Origin: Rhodococcus sp. 1168
GTDB lineage: Bacteria > Actinomycetota > Actinomycetes > Mycobacteriales > Mycobacteriaceae
Direction: 5' to 3'
Length of the DNA stretch: 64,000 nucleotides
NCBI RefSeq assembly: GCF_002091955.1
Contig: NZ_MKKY01000097.1
Coordinates: forward strand, 1-64,000
Shown: positions 62,561 to 64,000 of the stretch, piece by piece
How positions within the stretch are numbered: the stretch's first letter is position 1
Layout of the letters: each line of letters starts with the position of its first letter
The notes under the pieces: model-generated
The model's input: only the letters and a program-made list of their open reading frames with translations
Database searches by the model: none
What the model was told of the DNA's origin: nothing
Position numbers and translations under genes: made by a program

Positions 62561-63214
62561 TCAGGCCAGAACTGCACCCAAGGACGGGAACCAGATGTTC
62601 GACGTCTGGTAGTGCCAGTCACCCTTGCCGTCGAGTGCGGCCGGATCCCACCAGCGGTGCAGGATGCTGCCGTAGATACCGGCAATTACCAATCCACCCT
62701 TTGCCTCCGGGATGGGCTTGGTGGAAATGACTGTCGGACCGGCGATATCGCGGACATTCAGGACATTTGTGCCGCTCTTACCCGTAGCGACGTTGACCCA
62801 CAGGACGTTCAGCTTCGCTGCGCCTTGATCCGGTGCGATTTCGCCTGGGCCACCGAAGAATCCGAAACGGAACTCACCGTTCAGGTTGGTTGCGATGCCG
62901 GAACCGTGAACTTGGCCCGTCACTGGGTTGCCCGCGCCCGTATCCGAATAGGCGGGGATGGGGAAAATTTGGGCCGGGACCCGTGGACCTTCGGCTACAT
63001 CCGTGCGCGGAACGGCCGCATTCGGATCCGCCAGCACTCGCGCGAGCGCCGCCTGAGCGTCTGGATTCCCTTCCGCAACCGAGAGCAGTTGCTCTGCTGC
63101 GGTCACCGGATTCACCGGCGCGGCTGCAGGTTCCGCAGTTGCACTGCCTGCAAAAACAAGTGCACTGGCTGCTGCAATCGCCATCGCAGAACCCAGCTTC
63201 CGACGTATACGCAT
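62561..63214 (-). CDS. Secreted protein with N-terminal signal peptide
   Basis: A 217-residue protein started at ATG 63214 (GAGGGGGC upstream). The signal peptide MRIRRKLGSAMAIAAASALVFAGSATA is followed by an Ala/Pro-rich stretch and a beta-rich domain (GSGIATNLNGEFRFGFFGGPG, LNVLWVNVATGKSGTN, ILHRWWDP). It resembles small secreted proteins common in Rhodococcus and Corynebacteriales that carry no known function. It is divergent from the thioesterase gene. Confidence 0.7.
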   Translation of the reverse strand: MRIRRKLGSAMAIAAASALVFAGSATAEPAAAPVNPVTAAEQLLSVAEGNPDAQAALARVLADPNAAVPRTDVAEGPRVPAQIFPIPAYSDTGAGNPVTGQVHGSGIATNLNGEFRFGFFGGPGEIAPDQGAAKLNVLWVNVATGKSGTNVLNVRDIAGPTVISTKPIPEAKGGLVIAGIYGSILHRWWDPAALDGKGDWHYQTSNIWFPSLGAVLA

Positions 63215-63442
63215 AGATGCCCCCTCGTGCATGGTGTGTTTACCTTCCGCGGTGACGGTAACGAATCGGACGGGCCGCCGCACTCTCACCCGAGAATCGG
63301 AACCGACCCGCGAATGATGAATTACCACTATGTAATTCGATGGAGGAACCTCGGCGAACCTGGGCAGCCTGAGCAGGTGTTTCGCCCGAAAAGATCTTCG
63401 GATTCGGTTTTTATGTAGCGCGAACATGGAATAATCGACGAG
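63215..63442. other. Divergent promoter region
   Basis: About 230 bp between the secreted-protein gene and the small ORF before the thioesterase gene. It is AT-richer than its neighbours and should hold two promoters. I see no repeat or RNA gene in it. Confidence 0.4.
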
Positions 63443-63565
63443 ATGCAGGTAACACCTGAGCCTCCTCCGGCGACATACTCGTCGATCGGCGCTTACGAAC
63501 TTCACAGGTTGTTCGCACACGCGGCCGAACGACCGAAGACTTTTGATCCCGGAGGCTCAGCATGA
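63443..63565 (+). CDS. Possible 40-aa peptide coupled to the thioesterase gene
   Basis: ATG at 63443 opens 40 codons (MQVTPEPPPATYSSIGAYEL, then HRLFAHAAERPKTFDPGGSA) ending in TGA that overlaps the thioesterase ATG (ATGA). The ribosome-binding site is weak. The peptide has a Pro-rich start and one amphipathic helix. It may be a leader for coupling or a small protein; no family is recognised. Confidence 0.3.
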   Translation: MQVTPEPPPATYSSIGAYELHRLFAHAAERPKTFDPGGSA

Positions 63566-64000
63566 CCGTCGTCAACGATCTCCCGCACCCCTCCATCACG
63601 GGTATCGTCGACCGGTCACCCAACGTATACTCGAGGCCGACAATTCTGCCGATCCGCGCCACCGGCACGCGAGCACCCGTCTTCTGCATTCATCCGATCG
63701 ACGGCCTCGTCTCCTGCTACGCATCATTGGCTGCACACGTGGATGAAGAGCACCCCATCTACGGCGTCCAGGCGCCCACGCCAGCGGAGGATTCGAAGTC
63801 CCTGACCGCTCTCGCGGCCTACTACGCCGACGAGATCCTCGCCGGCGGTACTGTCGGACCGATCCACCTCCTCGGACTTTCCTTCGGCGGACTCCTCGCC
63901 CACGCGGTAGCCATTCACATGCAGGGACGCGGTGTCGCAGTAGACAGCCTCACTCTGCTGGGTAGCAATCCGCTGCAGTCCCGCACCGACGGCACGCCCG
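63562..64000 (+). CDS. Thioesterase/alpha-beta hydrolase, partial at window end
   Basis: The first 146 residues of a thioesterase-domain protein. IRATGTRAPVFCIHPIDGLVSCYASLAAHV matches the opening of NRPS/PKS type thioesterases, and IHLLGLSFGGLLAHAVA supplies the GxSxGG nucleophile elbow. ATG at 63562 follows GGAGG. It may be a stand-alone type II thioesterase or the beginning of a larger protein; the rest lies outside the window. Confidence 0.75.
   Translation, partial: MTVVNDLPHPSITGIVDRSPNVYSRPTILPIRATGTRAPVFCIHPIDGLVSCYASLAAHVDEEHPIYGVQAPTPAEDSKSLTALAAYYADEILAGGTVGPIHLLGLSFGGLLAHAVAIHMQGRGVAVDSLTLLGSNPLQSRTDGTP

Noticed and set aside
1..64000. tRNA, rRNA or CRISPR array
   Set aside because: No cloverleaf-type T-loop/acceptor pairs and no spaced direct repeats were recognised by eye; the only tandem repeats are the short ones listed.

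Overview
The window looks like chromosomal DNA of a mycolic-acid actinobacterium, most probably Rhodococcus (or the closely related Rhodococcoides). Codon use is GC-rich with many GTG/TTG starts. The gene order ino1-PadR regulator-DUF5318-ponA1-GT87 membrane protein and rpsF-ssb-rpsR-rplI-dnaB matches the origin-proximal Rv0046c-Rv0058 block of Mycobacterium tuberculosis. PPE/EspG-type proteins and an LpqY/SugAB-type transporter fit the same order (Mycobacteriales). Species cannot be fixed from the sequence alone.

Layout. 1-17.6 kb is metabolic and regulatory: a 3'-truncated iron alcohol dehydrogenase beside mmsA with a divergent LysR gene; a metallo-beta-lactamase-fold hydrolase preceded by a 34-aa peptide gene; a GGDEF-EAL membrane protein; an orphan KdpE-like regulator; a DUF998 protein; ndh and mqo (two respiratory-chain entry enzymes), each divergent from a LysR gene; DUF6188, DUF808, a PNPOx-like protein and a CBS-BON protein. 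17.6-19.2 kb is a decayed accessory islet downstream of dnaB: an McrC remnant, DUF6308, and a frameshifted AlbA/HTH regulator. 19.2-24.1 kb is the rpsF-ssb-rpsR-rplI block and dnaB, whose Walker A motif carries a class 3 (Ala1, W-C-T) intein with a LAGLIDADG endonuclease. The 0.8 kb rplI-dnaB gap has DnaA-box-like sites, a plausible rightward promoter and a strong terminator, so it may encode an RNA.

24.2-40.2 kb is the most unusual part. Two paralogous GT87-type membrane glycosyltransferase genes face each other and bracket about 13 kb that is absent from the M. tuberculosis arrangement. The block holds three tandem LuxR-type regulators (two without receiver domains), DUF475/TerC-like and TerD proteins, a coiled-coil protein, a CitE-like aldolase, one 775-aa fusion of PRTase-TRSP with StiP-PELOTA, a HAD phosphatase, a PPE-like/EspG pair of type VII secretion type, and a two-domain TerD protein. 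The enzyme set matches the Ter-linked pathway predicted in the literature to make a nucleoside-like metabolite. The fusion and the embedded secretion pair are the unusual additions.

40.2-64 kb returns to conserved and housekeeping content: ponA1, DUF5318, PadR-ino1, an lpqY-sugA-sugB-like operon without its ATPase gene, a DUF2786/TfoX/metallopeptidase run with two unlisted small genes, a GlnH-P-Q-type amino acid importer, PhoX, an AraC regulator, a VOC protein, glucosylglycerate hydrolase, DinB, SDR, an FtsX-type ABC exporter with its TetR regulator and a clear operator, a secreted protein, and the start of a thioesterase gene cut by the window end. No tRNA, rRNA, CRISPR array or intact insertion sequence was recognised.
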